NCBI GenBank assembly: GCA_964544115.1
Contig: CAZJBP010000151.1
Span: 1 to 8,321, forward strand
DNA: 8,321 nucleotides
Direction of reading: 5' to 3'
Source of the DNA: CAZJBP01 sp964544115
GTDB taxonomy: Bacteria; Verrucomicrobiota; Kiritimatiellia; UBA8416; JADHWI01
The first letter of the stretch is position 1. Each line of letters begins with the position of its first letter. This document shows, piece after piece, positions 7,033 through 8,321 of this stretch. The position numbers and the translations under genes were made by a program. The notes beneath the pieces were generated by a model that searched no databases, was not told where the DNA came from, and was given only the letters and a program-made list of their open reading frames with translations.

Positions 7033-7049
7033 TGCGTGCGCGAGCGCAT
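7032..7049 (+). repeat. Small inverted repeat covering a start codon
   Basis: ATGCGT (7032-7037) can pair with GCGCAT (7044-7049), with one G-U pair, across a 6-base loop. The left arm includes the ATG of the polymerase/ligase-like gene. If it forms in the mRNA it would mask the start until a ribosome translating the preceding glycosyltransferase gene opens it. Short repeats like this also arise by chance in GC-rich DNA. Confidence 0.25.
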
Positions 7050-8258
7050 CCTTCGAGTCATGCTCCCCTTGCAAGGAGAAGGGTCTGGCCGAGAAATGTT
7101 TGGGCGTTTCCACATAGGGGTGTCCCGCGCGCCGACCCTTCAATTCAGATCCTCTTTCTGCTGATCTTCGGCTACCTGTTTGCGCAATACTTCCTGCCGA
7201 AGACGACCACGAAATTCTTGTTGATTCCCATCTACTTTCTACCTGTCTACCAAGTGTTCATGGTATCCGCGGCGTGGCGTCCTGCCTCGGCCAGGACACA
7301 GACCTCAGCGGGACGGGGTCGCGTTCTGTTGTTCGTGCTGATCATGCTGTCTCTCTTTGCTCAGGGCATGCTCCGTGGGGAATGGGTCTTGTTGATGACG
7401 CTGGCCGGGCCGCTGGTCTTCCTCTTCTATATTGACCGTGTCGCGTCCGATCAAGCTACGGTCCGGAGTTCTTCGGTGGCGCCCATGCTGTTTGTCCTGG
7501 GTTCTTCTGCCCTGTTCGCCCTTCGCGGTACGGCACCGACTCCTTCGGTTCTGCGCGAGTATTTCCATAACCCGAACATGGTTGGCATTCTGAGCCTGAA
7601 CCTCAGCTATTTGCTCATCCTATATGCTATGCTTCTGAAGCGGGGCACCGGCCGGCTTCTTTGCGTCGCCTTGGCCTTGTCGCTGATTCCGTTGCTGATC
7701 GCCACGCAAAACCGGGGAAGCATCTTCAGCCTGGTTTTGTGCGTGGGCGCGTTCGCGGCGTCGTATTCACGGAGACGCGTGCCTGCCATCGTGGTGGTGG
7801 GGTTTCTCCTGCTGCCGGTTTTGATCCCGTTCCTTCACGGCTCGGTGCTTTCGTATTTCAACGAGGATGCGGTTGTGTTTGGCAAGCCGGTGCAATCGGG
7901 GCGCACCAACATCTGGGCGAATCAGCTCGAAGAGATATCCGGAAGCTTGTTTGCGTTGCATCGGCTGTCCGTTGGCGGGTTGAATATGTTCTTGGCGGGA
8001 TTGAGGGGATACGGTTTGCTAGGCTACTTTGCCTACACACTGTTCGTGCTGTCTCTCTGTCTGCAGATCAGTGTGCGATTGGTTCATCCCGCCGCCCTGT
8101 TTGCATTTTGCGCCTTTCTTTCAATCTTCTTTCAGCAGTCGTTTGAGAACACCCTCGTGACTGGGGGGTTCCTGACGGAATTCCTCAGTTACTACCTTCT
8201 GTACGTGGCGGCAGCGTTCTCTGGAGAGCCGGTTATGCAACGCCGGGAGGCGTCATGA
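7032..8258 (+). CDS. O-antigen polymerase/ligase-like membrane protein (Wzy or WaaL type)
   Basis: 408 residues. The first ~37 are basic, polar and probably cytoplasmic. After them come about ten hydrophobic segments, starting near residue 38 (IQILFLLIFGYLFAQYF). Blocks typical of the O-antigen ligase/polymerase superfamily follow: HNPNMVGILSLNLSYL (179-194), ATQNRGSIFSLVL (224-236) and SGRTNIWANQLEEI (289-302). A long, likely periplasmic stretch lies around 267-322, then a C-terminal pair of helices. Such proteins use lipid-linked glycans in the periplasm, either polymerising repeat units (Wzy) or transferring the finished chain (WaaL); sequence alone does not separate the two. Next to a Wzx-like flippase, Wzy is the more likely role. 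The start at ATG 7032 shares one base with the previous TAA, with AAGGA at 7017-7021 ten bases upstream. I found no in-frame start between this ATG and the first helix. Confidence 0.82.
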   Translation: MRARAHPSSHAPLARRRVWPRNVWAFPHRGVPRADPSIQILFLLIFGYLFAQYFLPKTTTKFLLIPIYFLPVYQVFMVSAAWRPASARTQTSAGRGRVLLFVLIMLSLFAQGMLRGEWVLLMTLAGPLVFLFYIDRVASDQATVRSSSVAPMLFVLGSSALFALRGTAPTPSVLREYFHNPNMVGILSLNLSYLLILYAMLLKRGTGRLLCVALALSLIPLLIATQNRGSIFSLVLCVGAFAASYSRRRVPAIVVVGFLLLPVLIPFLHGSVLSYFNEDAVVFGKPVQSGRTNIWANQLEEISGSLFALHRLSVGGLNMFLAGLRGYGLLGYFAYTLFVLSLCLQISVRLVHPAALFAFCAFLSIFFQQSFENTLVTGGFLTEFLSYYLLYVAAAFSGEPVMQRREAS

Positions 8259-8321
8259 AGGTCTTGTGGTTCTGCAATTGTCCGATGCGCGACGAGGCCG
8301 ACACGGGCAGCGGCACCTGGC
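8255..8321 (+). CDS. 5' end of a probable GT4-type glycosyltransferase (cut by the window edge)
   Basis: Only 22 codons are present: MKVLWFCNCPMRDEADTGSG, then TW, before the window ends. A 'M-[KR]-[VI]-L-W-F-x-N' opening, followed within about 20 residues by a glycine-rich stretch and a tryptophan, is what I would expect of the N-terminal Rossmann domain of a GT4-family GT-B glycosyltransferase, where a 'GGW' block often follows. The identification rests on this short piece and the context. The ATG overlaps the stop of the previous gene (ATGA), and GGGAGG at 8245-8250 lies 4 bases upstream, a rather short spacing. Confidence 0.6.
   Translation, partial: MKVLWFCNCPMRDEADTGSGTW

Noticed and set aside
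1..8321. CRISPR array, tRNA, insertion sequence, toxin-antitoxin or phage-defence genes
   Set aside because: I found no repeat-spacer pattern, no tRNA-like element, no transposase motif and no defence domain; every substantial gene fits surface-glycan synthesis.

Overview
This window is a stretch of a bacterial surface-polysaccharide gene cluster (O-antigen, capsule or exopolysaccharide). All genes lie on the + strand. Base composition is fairly GC-rich (a spot count of one line gives about 62 %; I have not computed the whole window). A Wzx-type flippase, an O-antigen polymerase/ligase-type membrane protein and nucleotide-sugar glycosyltransferases suggest a Gram-negative bacterium with a Wzx/Wzy-dependent pathway. 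I cannot name the phylum. The mix of gene families, with an F420-hydrogenase-beta-like protein beside a pyruvyltransferase-family protein, occurs in such loci across many phyla, so the taxonomy stays open.

Layout. Bases 1-52 hold what looks like the last 16 codons of an upstream gene, possibly a UDP-sugar dehydrogenase. A 158-base spacer (53-210) follows, with an imperfect 11-bp inverted repeat and a strong ribosome binding site just before a GTG start. From 211 to the right edge there is no intergenic DNA. Seven genes and the start of an eighth overlap head to tail: (1) a GT-D-fold-like protein of unknown function, 211-1194; (2) an acyltransferase-3 family membrane protein, 1182-2219; (3) an F420 hydrogenase/dehydrogenase beta-subunit-like iron-sulfur protein, 2216-3403; (4) a Wzx-like flippase, 3400-4965; (5) a polysaccharide pyruvyltransferase-family protein, 4962-6089; (6) an HlpA-like family glycosyltransferase, 6082-7032; (7) an O-antigen polymerase/ligase-like membrane protein, 7032-8258; (8) the first 22 codons of a probable GT4-type glycosyltransferase, 8255 onward. 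The junctions overlap by 13, 4, 4, 4, 8, 1 and 4 bases, so this is very probably one translationally coupled transcription unit.

How the genes could work together (inference). The glycosyltransferases (6, 8 and perhaps 1) would build a lipid-linked repeat unit in the cytoplasm. The acyltransferase (2) and pyruvyltransferase-family protein (5), perhaps with the iron-sulfur protein (3), would decorate it. The flippase (4) would move it across the inner membrane, and protein 7 would polymerise or ligate it. I see no tRNA, rRNA, CRISPR array, insertion sequence, transposase or intrinsic terminator. The least understood parts are genes 1 and 3.
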